From contig NZ_KQ089822.1 in NCBI RefSeq assembly GCF_001037495.1, positions 3,243,938-3,307,937 of the forward strand: DNA of 64,000 bases, written 5' to 3'. The notes below the pieces were generated by a model that was given only the letters and a program-made list of their open reading frames with translations, did no database searches and had not been told where the DNA came from. Made by a program: the position numbers and the translations under genes. The stretch is from Citrobacter sp. MGH106. Its GTDB lineage: Bacteria; Pseudomonadota; Gammaproteobacteria; Enterobacterales; Enterobacteriaceae. Positions 1 to 7,503 of the stretch are shown piece by piece; the first letter of the stretch is position 1, and every line of letters begins with the position of its first letter.

Positions 1-757
1 CCATACCCTGAATTTTCGCCACAACATTGTCTTTTGAAATGTTCATGCCGGTACGCAAATCAAATGCGGTAATCACCCCATCAATAGGTGCTCTCAGGGT
101 GAAGCGTGTCTGAATTCTGCGGGTAGATGTTAAACGCTGAATGTCCGCCTCTGGCATACCGGCCAGACGTAACCTTTCCAGAATACCTTCAACCTGTGTG
201 GCGGTACCGCCGGTCTCACGTAACAGCAGGTATTCACTCTGCGCCTCAACCCAATCCGGGATTGTCAGGTCGATTAGCGGCGCGCCTTTTTTAATTTTGT
301 CACCCACGGTGAGCGGATAGACCTTTTCGATAAAACCAGCGGAACGCGCCTGCACAATGACAAACTGATATTCGTTATAACTGACGTTTGCTGGAAATGT
401 TTGCGCATACAGTAATGGCCCACGGCGCACAGGTTCCGTTTTTAATCCCAGATTCTGAGTCTGAGTCGGATCGATACGCACTCCCGGCGCAGAAGCGCTC
501 GCAGTCTCTTCATCGGCATACTTCGGGATCAGATCCATATCCATGAACGGCGATTTACCTGGCTTGTCAAAGCGTGTATTCGGATACATTGGGTCATACC
601 AGAACAGAACTTTACGGGCTTCTTTTGGCGAAGGTGACGCTGTATCGGCCGAAACGTTTGCTGATGAAAAATAGGTATAAACACCGACAGAAATAATCCC
701 ACCGGCAATCATGCCTGCGAGTATAAGCGCGGTATTTTTAATTTTTAAAGACGCCAT
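1..757 (-). CDS. cusB: CusB, periplasmic adaptor of the Cus Cu(I)/Ag(I) efflux pump (C-terminus cut off)
   Basis: Membrane fusion protein that links the inner-membrane pump CusA to the outer-membrane channel CusC and takes Cu(I)/Ag(I) from CusF. The reading frame is open from an ATG at 757 to the window edge, giving about 252 residues of the N-terminal part. It starts MASLKIKNTALILAGM, with a membrane anchor or signal at residues 9-30. It then carries the methionine-rich metal site region (DPMYPNT, then PFMDMDL), followed by the barrel-sandwich and hairpin part. It lies downstream of cusF in the order cusC-cusF-cusB, so cusA should follow outside the window. Assignment rests on close recall of E. 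coli CusB. Confidence 0.95.
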   Translation of the reverse strand, partial: MASLKIKNTALILAGMIAGGIISVGVYTYFSSANVSADTASPSPKEARKVLFWYDPMYPNTRFDKPGKSPFMDMDLIPKYADEETASASAPGVRIDPTQTQNLGLKTEPVRRGPLLYAQTFPANVSYNEYQFVIVQARSAGFIEKVYPLTVGDKIKKGAPLIDLTIPDWVEAQSEYLLLRETGGTATQVEGILERLRLAGMPEADIQRLTSTRRIQTRFTLRAPIDGVITAFDLRTGMNISKDNVVAKIQGM

Positions 758-834
758 AGTGATTTCCATTGCGCGAGTGTCTTACCCGCGTGCAAAACAA
801 CCCGGGTAAGAACAGAAGAGACCTGCGGACTTCG

Positions 835-1182
835 TTATTTACTGATGTGAATATCTCGTAAGACAGAGAGATTTCCCTGCTGCACAAAAGTAAACGCCAC
901 TTTATCGCCTGGTTTAATATCATCAGCACGTGTATCTGAGACTTGCGTAAAACGCATCGTCATTGCGGGCCAGTTCACCGCCGGAATAGGCTCGTGTTTA
1001 ATGGTGATTTTTTTATTTTCTGTATCAATAGATTCAATCACACCGGTTGCGCTAATTGTTTGTTCCTGTTGAGCCGTTGGCTCCATATTCATCATGGAAC
1101 CATGCTGATGCTCATTTGCCTGAGCATTAAACATAACCACAGATAAAAAACTAAACAGAGCGGCTTTGGCGGTAATATTCAT
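835..1182 (-). CDS. cusF: CusF, periplasmic Cu(I)/Ag(I) metallochaperone
   Basis: Small periplasmic chaperone (115 aa) that hands Cu(I) or Ag(I) to CusB. A signal peptide covers residues 1-22 (cleavage near AQA). The mature part has a His/Met-rich lead (HQHGSMMNM) and an OB-fold core. The known metal ligands of the family are all visible: His63, Trp71 (cation-pi), Met74 and Met76 in HEPIPAVNWPAMTMRF. It sits 50 bp after cusC and 77 bp before cusB in one operon. Length matches the E. coli protein (about 110 aa). Confidence 0.95.
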   Translation of the reverse strand: MNITAKAALFSFLSVVMFNAQANEHQHGSMMNMEPTAQQEQTISATGVIESIDTENKKITIKHEPIPAVNWPAMTMRFTQVSDTRADDIKPGDKVAFTFVQQGNLSVLRDIHISK

Positions 1183-1232
1183 AAATCATTCTCCTGACAG
1201 TTTAATGCAACTTAAATATGACGAATATAGGG

Positions 1233-2615
1233 TTATTCCGCCCAACCGCCGCCTAAGGCAGCAAACAGTTTAATTTCATTAACCTGTTGGGCGTAATTAA
1301 GATCGAGCAGCGATTGCTGCGTTGCGAATAAAGAACGTTCTGCATCCAGCACCTCGATATAGCTCACTGCACCATTCTGATAAAGTGCTCTAGCGCGTTG
1401 CAAAGTGATCTGCAGGGACTCCAGATAGCGTTGCTGGGCGGTAATCTGATCGGCGAGGCTTTGACGTAACGCCAGCGCATCAGCCACCTCTTTAAACGCG
1501 TTCTGAATTTTTTGCTCGTAATTTACTACCGACTGTTGCTGACGAATTTCTGCCAGATCGAGATTTGACTGATTACGTCCGGCGTTAAAAATCGGAATAT
1601 CGATTTTCGGGACAAAGTTCCACATGCCGCTGGCGGCATTAAATAAGCTGGAGAGGTCGCTGCTGCTGGCGGATACTGAACTGGTTAGCGTAATTGACGG
1701 GAAAAATGCCGCTCGCGCAGCGCCAATATTGGCATTTGCCGCCATTAAAGCATGCTCAGCTTCCATAATATCTGGCCGCTGGAGCAGTATTTGCGAAGGG
1801 AGCGCTGGCGGCAACGTCACTGCTTTAATATCGCCATGGCTGCGCGACCGATCGTCTGGTAATTTTCCGTAGGTTCCGAGCAACAGCTGCAATGCATTAT
1901 TCGCCTGCGCCAGTTCACCTTTACGTTTTGCGATATCGCTGCGCGTACTTTCAATCACGCCCCGAGCCTGTTCCAACGCCAGAACATTGGTGCTTCCGGT
2001 TAATAACTGTTTCTCGACAAAGGCGTAAGAACGCTGATAATTTTGCAGCGTTTCTTCCGCAATTTTCAGCTGCGCATAAGCCAGACGCTGATTGAAATAA
2101 CTTTGCGATACATTGGAGATTAACAGGATATGCACCGCCCGACGTGCTTCTTCACTGGCAAAGAAGTTCTGCCGGTCGGCTTCACTCATATTTTTTAGCC
2201 GACCGAAAAAGTCCAAATCGAAACTGAGATTCAGCCCGGCCTCAAATTCCCGGTTAGTGCTGGTATTGCCTTTTAATTTTCCGCTATACGTGCCGCTGGA
2301 GCCTGCATTAATCTGCGGATAACGGTCAGCATCCGTCACGCCATATTGTGCCCTCGCTTCCTGAACCTTGAGGGTTGCCATGCGTAAATCACGGTTATTG
2401 AGCAGCGCCTCACCTATCAACGCCTTTACCTGCTCGTCCACAAAGAAGGTGCGCCACCCCGTATCTTGATACCCCGCTGGTGCAGAAACCAGCGTGTTCT
2501 GGCTTAAAGAGAATTGCTGCGGCACCGGCAAGGCCGGGCGCTGATAGTCCGGAGCCAGAGAACAACCGGCGAGAACAAAAATAGCGCTGAGGGTAAGAAG
2601 TTTAAATTTGCACAT
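1233..2615 (-). CDS. cusC: CusC, outer-membrane channel lipoprotein of the Cus efflux system
   Basis: TolC-family outer-membrane factor (460 aa; E. coli CusC is 457) that forms the exit duct for Cu(I)/Ag(I). The N-terminus is a lipoprotein signal with lipobox L-A-G-C, so Cys18 is predicted to be lipidated. The remainder has the two repeated outer-membrane-efflux domains with long helices, including the LLLQRPDIMEAEHAL segment typical of the NodT/CusC lipoprotein branch. It is the first gene of the minus-strand cusCFB operon and reads divergently from cusR; a CusR-type box lies between them. Confidence 0.95.
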   Translation of the reverse strand: MCKFKLLTLSAIFVLAGCSLAPDYQRPALPVPQQFSLSQNTLVSAPAGYQDTGWRTFFVDEQVKALIGEALLNNRDLRMATLKVQEARAQYGVTDADRYPQINAGSSGTYSGKLKGNTSTNREFEAGLNLSFDLDFFGRLKNMSEADRQNFFASEEARRAVHILLISNVSQSYFNQRLAYAQLKIAEETLQNYQRSYAFVEKQLLTGSTNVLALEQARGVIESTRSDIAKRKGELAQANNALQLLLGTYGKLPDDRSRSHGDIKAVTLPPALPSQILLQRPDIMEAEHALMAANANIGAARAAFFPSITLTSSVSASSSDLSSLFNAASGMWNFVPKIDIPIFNAGRNQSNLDLAEIRQQQSVVNYEQKIQNAFKEVADALALRQSLADQITAQQRYLESLQITLQRARALYQNGAVSYIEVLDAERSLFATQQSLLDLNYAQQVNEIKLFAALGGGWAE

Positions 2616-2712
2616 AGCTCTTCTCGTCCGGACCGGACTGATAACCGTAAAATGAGTGTGAATTTATCGACTTGTACCTTACCTAATTGACTCTGTTTAA
2701 CCGGTGACAGGT

Positions 2713-2732
2713 AAATGACAAAACTGTCATTT
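2713..2732. promoter_or_regulatory. CusR box between cusC and cusR
   Basis: Perfect inverted repeat AAATGACA-N4-TGTCATTT. This matches the CusR operator known from the E. coli cusC-cusR intergenic region. It lies about 100 bp before cusC and 80 bp before cusR. A plausible cusR -10 element (TAGAAT) is at 2768-2773, and weak minus-strand -10 candidates for cusC lie near 2676-2685. The site therefore probably serves both divergent promoters. Confidence 0.9.
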
Positions 2733-2810
2733 TCCCAATAACTCATTGCTATCCGATCCGGCTCCTCTAGAATTGAAAACCCGCACAGCCAGTGCGTGAA
2801 GGAGAATGTG

Positions 2811-3494
2811 ATGAAGATTTTGATAGTCGAAGATGAGAAAAAAACTGGCGAATACCTGACCAAGGGCCTGACAGAATCAGGTTTTGTTGTGGATTTAGCA
2901 GATAACGGTCTGAACGGATATCACCTGGCTATGACCGGCGATTACGACTTGCTCATTCTTGACATCATGCTGCCTGACGTAAACGGCTGGGATATTGTAC
3001 GTATGCTGCGCACCGCCAACAAAGGTATGCCAATCCTTCTTCTCACTGCGCTGGGTACGATTGAACACCGGGTCAAAGGCCTGGAATTGGGTGCCGATGA
3101 CTATCTGGTTAAACCGTTCGCCTTTGCCGAGCTTCTGGCGCGGGTCAGAACGCTGTTGCGACGAGGGGCTGCGGTGATTGTTGAAAGTCAGTTTCAGGTC
3201 GCGGACTTAATGGTTGATCTGGTCAGCAGAAAAGTGACCCGCAGCGGGACGCGCATTACCCTCACCAGCAAAGAGTTTACGCTGCTCGAATTTTTCCTTC
3301 GCCATCAGGGTGAAGTCTTGCCCCGGTCACTTATCGCTTCTCAGGTCTGGGATATGAATTTTGACAGCGACACCAATGCGATTGATGTCGCCGTTAAACG
3401 GCTGCGCGCCAAAATTGATAATGATTTTGAACCGAAGCTGATTCAGACCGTGCGCGGCGTGGGGTATATGCTTGAGGTACCGGATGGTCATTAA
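2811..3494 (+). CDS. cusR: CusR, copper-responsive response regulator
   Basis: OmpR/PhoB-family regulator (227 aa, same length as E. coli CusR). The receiver domain (1-115) has the acidic pocket (VEDE), phospho-acceptor Asp51 in LLILDIMLP and Lys in LVKPF. The C-terminal winged-helix domain ends [12 protein letters not shown]. The start is set at ATG 2811 after GGAG; an in-frame upstream ATG at 2796 would add five residues and lacks a good ribosome site. It overlaps cusS by 11 bp (3484-3494), indicating translational coupling. Confidence 0.95.
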   Translation: MKILIVEDEKKTGEYLTKGLTESGFVVDLADNGLNGYHLAMTGDYDLLILDIMLPDVNGWDIVRMLRTANKGMPILLLTALGTIEHRVKGLELGADDYLVKPFAFAELLARVRTLLRRGAAVIVESQFQVADLMVDLVSRKVTRSGTRITLTSKEFTLLEFFLRHQGEVLPRSLIASQVWDMNFDSDTNAIDVAVKRLRAKIDNDFEPKLIQTVRGVGYMLEVPDGH

Positions 3495-4935
3495 ACGATT
3501 GCAACGCCCTTTTTCGCTGGCAACGCGTCTGACCTTTTTTATTAGTCTGGCCACTATCGCCTCGTTTTTCGCCTTTGCCTGGATAATGATCCACTCAGTG
3601 AAAGTTCATTTCGCCGAGCAGGATATCAATGACTTAAAAGAAATAAGCACCACGCTGGAACGCATTCTTAATCATCCCGACGAGCCGGAATTTCGACGAC
3701 TGGAAACATTAAAAAACGTGGTTGCTGGATATTCAAACGTCATTATTTCACTTGAAGATGCCAATCAAAAAGCGATTTTCCATTCGCCAGGTGCGCCGGA
3801 TCTCCGCCAGTTTATCGCCAGCGCTAAGCCGGATAAAAATGCCCATAGTAATAACGTCTTTTTATTATCCGGCCCAATGCTGCATTCACAGGAACATGCC
3901 CACGGGCAAAAAATGTCCTCCAACTGGCGAATGATTCGTTTGCCAATTGGCCAACTACCTGACGGAAAAGCAGCCTATACGCTGTATATGGCATTATCGA
4001 TAGATTTTCATCTGCACTACATTAATGACTTGAAAAACAAACTGATTATGACGGCATCGTTGATCAGCATGATGATTATTTTTATCGTGCTGTTCGCTGT
4101 TTATAAAGGCCACGCACCAATCCGTAACGTCAGCCGCCGAATCCAGAATATTACCTCTAAGGATCTCGACGTCCGCCTGGATCCACAGGCTGTACCTATT
4201 GAACTGGAGCAACTGGTAGCTTCGTTTAACCATATGATTGAACGAATCGAGGATGTGTTTAAACGTCAGTCCAATTTCTCAGCAGATATTGCCCATGAGA
4301 TCCGCACCCCAATAACCAATCTGGTCACGCAGACGGAAATTGCGCTCAGCCAGCCCCGCAGCCAAAAAGAGCTGGAAGATGTGCTCTATTCGAACCTTGA
4401 AGAATTTGGTCGAATGTCGAAGATGGTGAGCGACATGCTGTTCCTGGCGCAAGCGGACAATAATCAATTGATCCCGGAAAAGACTGCACTAAATCTGGCG
4501 GATGAAGTCAGCAAAGTATTCGACTTTTTTGAAGCGTGGGCGGAAGAGCGTGAAGTCAGTTTGCGTTTTGAAGGCCGCGCGTGTTGGGTATCCGGCGATC
4601 CTTTAATGTTACGCCGAGCCATGAGTAACCTTATTTCTAACGCCATGCGTTACACCCCAAAAGGCGAGTCTGTGACTGTGCGGGTGAAAGAGGCTGATGG
4701 GCAGGTACAGATTATCGTCGAGAATCCCGGCCCCCCCATTGCCGCAGAACACCTCCCCCGGCTCTTCGACCGCTTCTATCGGGTGGACCCATCGCGACAG
4801 CGTAAGGGCGAAGGTAGCGGTATTGGACTGGCTATTGTGAAATCAATTGTCACTGCTCATCAGGGCAAGGTCTCTGTGACATCTGACCCACGCGCCACCC
4901 GCTTTATTTTGACGCTACCAAAACATGCGATTTAA
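3484..4935 (+). CDS. cusS: CusS, copper/silver sensor histidine kinase
   Basis: Membrane sensor kinase (483 aa). It has TM1 at about 15-38, a periplasmic sensor loop to about 185, TM2 at about 186-207, a HAMP segment, and a DHp domain with phospho-acceptor His271 in DIAHEIRTP. The ATPase domain has an N-box (NLISNAMRY) and a G-box ([10 protein letters not shown]). The periplasmic loop contains a His-rich patch (HSQEHAHG) suited to metal sensing. The start is set at ATG 3484 inside the end of cusR, which gives the E. coli-like N-terminus. Confidence 0.95.
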   Translation: MVIKRLQRPFSLATRLTFFISLATIASFFAFAWIMIHSVKVHFAEQDINDLKEISTTLERILNHPDEPEFRRLETLKNVVAGYSNVIISLEDANQKAIFHSPGAPDLRQFIASAKPDKNAHSNNVFLLSGPMLHSQEHAHGQKMSSNWRMIRLPIGQLPDGKAAYTLYMALSIDFHLHYINDLKNKLIMTASLISMMIIFIVLFAVYKGHAPIRNVSRRIQNITSKDLDVRLDPQAVPIELEQLVASFNHMIERIEDVFKRQSNFSADIAHEIRTPITNLVTQTEIALSQPRSQKELEDVLYSNLEEFGRMSKMVSDMLFLAQADNNQLIPEKTALNLADEVSKVFDFFEAWAEEREVSLRFEGRACWVSGDPLMLRRAMSNLISNAMRYTPKGESVTVRVKEADGQVQIIVENPGPPIAAEHLPRLFDRFYRVDPSRQRKGEGSGIGLAIVKSIVTAHQGKVSVTSDPRATRFILTLPKHAI

Positions 4936-4940
4936 TCATC

Positions 4941-4966
4941 TGCAATGGCGCTGAGGCACCATTGCA
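4941..4966 (+). terminator. Hairpin after cusS
   Basis: Inverted repeat TGCAATGG / CCATTGCA with a 10-nt loop, 6 bp after the cusS stop and followed by an A/T-rich stretch. It may end or attenuate cusRS transcripts before silE. The T tract is weak. Confidence 0.5.
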
Positions 4967-4977
4967 GATTTATTCTC

Positions 4978-5031
4978 TGACACAACCGTCATAATCCTGT
5001 CACGTCGTTGAGCGTACCTGTTTATTATAAT
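4978..5031 (+). promoter_or_regulatory. Candidate CusR-type box and -10 element of the silE-like gene
   Basis: At 4978-4991 lies TGACA-CAAC-CGTCA, one base away from the TGACA-N4-TGTCA core of the cusC/cusR box and with the same N4 spacing. A perfect -10 hexamer TATAAT is at 5026-5031, about 41 bp from the box centre, similar to the geometry at the cusR promoter. This suggests CusR activates the gene at 5062. Activation is inference; the base match is seen directly. Confidence 0.6.
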
Positions 5032-5061
5032 TCCCTCCGTCAAACCAAACCGGAGAATATG

Positions 5062-5388
5062 ATGAATAAAATATCGTCTTTTTTAGCTATTGCATTTTTT
5101 ATCTCAGCTGGCGTTAATGCGGCAGAATCTTCAGGAACCCATCAGCAAGCGGCGACGGCTCATCAAATGATGAATAACAGCGATGCTCCAGCCCATCAAA
5201 AAATGGCTCAGGCACATGAGATACAGGCGTATAACAGCAAATCCAGGCAAACTATTGCTCCATCCTTCTCACAAATGAATGAACATGAACAAGCGATGGT
5301 CGTTCACCAGTCGATGAATAACAGCCATTCATATTCACATGAACTGCAGGCAGAAAAACACCGTGAACGTATCCCGACACAGGGATAA
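5062..5388 (+). CDS. silE: SilE/PcoE-like periplasmic metal-binding protein
   Basis: Small secreted protein (108 aa), rich in His and Met, resembling SilE/PcoE of plasmid silver and copper resistance loci; these bind many Ag(I)/Cu ions in the periplasm as a metal sponge. The signal peptide is residues 1-20 (SAGVNA, then AESS). The mature part has two related units, AHQMMNNSDAPAHQKM and VHQSMNNSHSYSHEL, matching the HQxMxN repeat of the family, with NEHEQAM between them. It is shorter than plasmid SilE (about 143 aa). The start at 5062 is favoured over 5059 by GGAG spacing. It lies downstream of cusS, as silE follows silRS on plasmids. Confidence 0.85.
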   Translation: MNKISSFLAIAFFISAGVNAAESSGTHQQAATAHQMMNNSDAPAHQKMAQAHEIQAYNSKSRQTIAPSFSQMNEHEQAMVVHQSMNNSHSYSHELQAEKHRERIPTQG

Positions 5389-5452
5389 TTGATACCAGTC
5401 TTTTGAAAAAAACCATAATAACAATAGGTTACAATCAAAAAACCGCCCCTTC

Positions 5453-5482
5453 ACAGGCTTGTCTATCAACAGGCCTGTATTT
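5453..5482 (+). terminator. Terminator-like hairpin after silE
   Basis: ACAGGC / GCCTGT stem with a 14-nt loop followed by ATTTTCG, 64 bp after the silE stop. The short stem makes this a moderate call. Confidence 0.45.
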
Positions 5483-5767
5483 TCGTTTATCCTCACCGAA
5501 TTATTAATGTCAATATTAATATTCTATTAAACTCCTCATTAAAAAGTAAAATAACACCTGAGACATAAACAACTTGTATAAAATACGTAAACATCCAGCT
5601 CATGATGTTGCTTTTATCAATAACAACAACCTTTCGATGAATATAAATTAGGAATCCCCCTGGTATGTTTTATTAATATTTAGTGGGAGACTGCTTCCGT
5701 CATAAACATGACGTAAAGAAAGTTAGTATTCCTATAAATAAATTCAATGATGATAGTGAGTAACAGA
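5483..5767. other. AT-rich intergenic region upstream of the small secreted protein pair
   Basis: No gene is seen here. The stretch is very AT-rich and should hold the promoter of the genes at 5768-6507. A perfect inverted repeat CGTCAT-AAAC-ATGACG lies at 5698-5713, about 55 bp before the first start codon, and is a candidate regulator site. Confidence 0.5.
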
Positions 5768-6259
5768 ATGAAAAAACGTCTGCTGGCCGTCTTTGTCCTG
5801 GGTCTGACAACCGCCACCACTGCATGCGCAATTACTCCTGCAATGCAGAAAAAATATGAACGCTCGGGCTGTACGCAGATGAGCGAACTCAACGGCTGCG
5901 ATGTTAATAAATCCTATGAGTGGAATCGTGATCATGGATTTATCGACAACACAGAAAACCATCAGAATCGACATCACCGACATGGCGAAGATCAGCCGCG
6001 CAATCATGATCAGGCCGGAATTTATGGCAAGTTCTCCGGGAATTACGTTGCAAATTTTGAGAATGGTCAGCGCAGTGTAGATATTCACATCGAAGACTCC
6101 ACCGTCTACGTAAATGGTAACGAAGTGCGTGATATCAATACTTATAAAGATACGATGACCTTCCGCGTTGGGTATTCAACATACACCATTAAAGCGAATG
6201 GTCGTGGTAGCTGGATTGATCCTGATGCCGGTAACGCTGGCAAAATTGTGCGTGAATAA
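5768..6259 (+). CDS. Secreted protein of unknown function, His-rich linker
   Basis: Not recognised. The 163-aa protein starts MKKRLLAVFVLG and has a signal peptide with likely cleavage after the ACA at residues 19-21 (Cys20 has no proper lipobox). The mature protein has a Cys pair (SGCTQM, NGCDVN), a very polar His/Asn/Arg stretch at about 68-88 (HQNRHHRHGEDQ), then a compact beta-rich C-terminal part (YGKFSGNYVANFENG to the end) that looks like a small antiparallel domain. The start is placed at 5768 rather than the in-frame 5747 because the signal peptide then begins normally. The lipoprotein gene follows 14 bp later, so the two are probably co-transcribed. Confidence 0.7.
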   Translation: MKKRLLAVFVLGLTTATTACAITPAMQKKYERSGCTQMSELNGCDVNKSYEWNRDHGFIDNTENHQNRHHRHGEDQPRNHDQAGIYGKFSGNYVANFENGQRSVDIHIEDSTVYVNGNEVRDINTYKDTMTFRVGYSTYTIKANGRGSWIDPDAGNAGKIVRE

Positions 6260-6273
6260 CGGATTACACCATA

Positions 6274-6507
6274 ATGAAAAAGCTGATATCCGCAATGGTC
6301 ATCATGGCCAGCCTGTCAGGCTGTGCTGAACATCCGTACCTTTCTGCTGCCGCCGCTGGAGTCGGTGCTGCAGCTGTTGCTACGGCAATAGCTAATCACA
6401 AAAATCACGAAAAAGAGCATGACCGCCAGGAGCGTGAGCAGAGAGAAAACCAACATGCATGGCGGCATAATCACCATCATAACGATGATGACAACCGCTA
6501 CTATTAA
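6274..6507 (+). CDS. Small His-rich lipoprotein of unknown function
   Basis: 77-aa protein with a clear lipobox (L-S-G-C, Cys17), so probably membrane-anchored. An Ala/Gly-rich hydrophobic segment (about 25-41) follows, then a strongly charged tail of Glu/Arg/His ending in a His/Asp cluster (HNHHHNDDDNRYY) that could bind divalent metal. No family is recognised. It follows the secreted protein gene by 14 bp and is closed by a strong hairpin. Metal binding is inferred from composition and from the neighbouring cus/sil genes only. Confidence 0.7.
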   Translation: MKKLISAMVIMASLSGCAEHPYLSAAAAGVGAAAVATAIANHKNHEKEHDRQEREQRENQHAWRHNHHHNDDDNRYY

Positions 6508-6522
6508 CGCTGATTAACAGCA

Positions 6523-6548
6523 AAGAGCGCTGAGATCACAGCGCTCTT
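6523..6548 (+). terminator. Strong hairpin terminator after the lipoprotein gene
   Basis: Perfect 10-bp stem AAGAGCGCTG / CAGCGCTCTT with a 6-nt loop, starting 15 bp after the stop codon. The T tract is short, but the position and stem suggest an intrinsic terminator. Confidence 0.7.
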
Positions 6549-6593
6549 AAATTCCGCGCGTTACAGTATGGCGCTTTAACGCTGGAGTCAGCC

Positions 6594-7394
6594 ATGGCTT
6601 TAACCATCACAGTGTTGCTGGAAAACAGGCGCGCTGCCGGTGCAGAAACATCATTGCAGGCAAAACCAGGGCTCAGTCTGTTAGTCCAGGATGAAACGAC
6701 CACAATTCTGTTTGATACCGGGCCGGACGATAGCTTTAAGCTTAATGCCGCGCTGATGGGCGTAGACCTGTCTCAATTAACGGCTACGGTACTCTCACAC
6801 GGTCATTATGATCACTGCGGCGGTGTGTCCTGGCTGGCGGACAACACTCGCGTCATCTGCCATCCCCAAATAGCCTGTGAGCGTTACTCTGCAATATCCC
6901 TTTTTGGATATACCTCAAAAATCAAGAAATTATCACGCGATAATGATTACTCTCGCCTCAGTATGGAGTACACCCAGGAACCGCTATCCATCAGCGAACG
7001 TTTTCTGTGGTCTGGAGAGATAAGCGTTCCCACACCGCGAGCCTATGGTGTTATTCGTGAGCGCACCATGCGACAGGACTACATCGCTGACGAAGGTGTA
7101 TTGATTTATAAATCTGATCGCGGCTTAGTTATTATTACCGGCTGTGGGCATCGTGGGATAGAGAACATCGTACGCCATTGCCAAAATATAACCGGAATCA
7201 CGAAGATCCACGCCCTGATTGGCGGCTTTCATCTACGTTGTGCTTCGCCGTTTAAACTATGGCAAGTCCGGCAATTTCTGAATCAACAGAAACCAGAAAG
7301 ACTCCTTGGCTGTCATTGTACCGGATCGTGGGGGCGCTTGTGGCTACCTGAAATAAGCGCACCTGCAACTGGGGATGTGATTGTTCTGGAGTAG
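6594..7394 (+). CDS. Metallo-beta-lactamase-fold hydrolase
   Basis: 266-aa cytosolic protein with the MBL metal motif H-x-H-x-D-H (His69, His71, Asp73, His74 in SHGHYDHCGG) and further ligands in GCGHRG (His186) and GGFHL. It also has a C-terminal CHCTG motif. This layout matches the MBL subfamily related to archaeal dihydropterin-methyl-aminobenzene-phosphate synthases, a group without a settled function in enterics. A gene for a transport partner or pterin pathway is not visible nearby. It stands alone between two terminators. The substrate cannot be called from sequence. Confidence 0.8.
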   Translation: MALTITVLLENRRAAGAETSLQAKPGLSLLVQDETTTILFDTGPDDSFKLNAALMGVDLSQLTATVLSHGHYDHCGGVSWLADNTRVICHPQIACERYSAISLFGYTSKIKKLSRDNDYSRLSMEYTQEPLSISERFLWSGEISVPTPRAYGVIRERTMRQDYIADEGVLIYKSDRGLVIITGCGHRGIENIVRHCQNITGITKIHALIGGFHLRCASPFKLWQVRQFLNQQKPERLLGCHCTGSWGRLWLPEISAPATGDVIVLE

Positions 7395-7456
7395 ATATTC
7401 ATGACTGCAGGTACAGATGCAGCAGCAAGAATGCGGCCAGAAAGATTAGGGCTTTA

Positions 7457-7482
7457 AAACGGGAACCTTGCGGTTCCCGTTT
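7457..7482. terminator. Bidirectional terminator between the MBL gene and torZ
   Basis: Perfect 11-bp stem AAACGGGAACC / GGTTCCCGTTT with a 4-nt loop. A runs on one side and T runs on the other allow use by the plus-strand MBL gene and the minus-strand torYZ operon. Confidence 0.85.
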
Positions 7483-7503
7483 GACTTAGCAGCACAGGCG
7501 AAC

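Noticed and set aside
5698-5713. CGTCAT-AAAC-ATGACG as another CusR box
   Set aside because: The half-sites are in everted order compared with TGACA-N4-TGTCA, so it is kept only as an unassigned palindrome.
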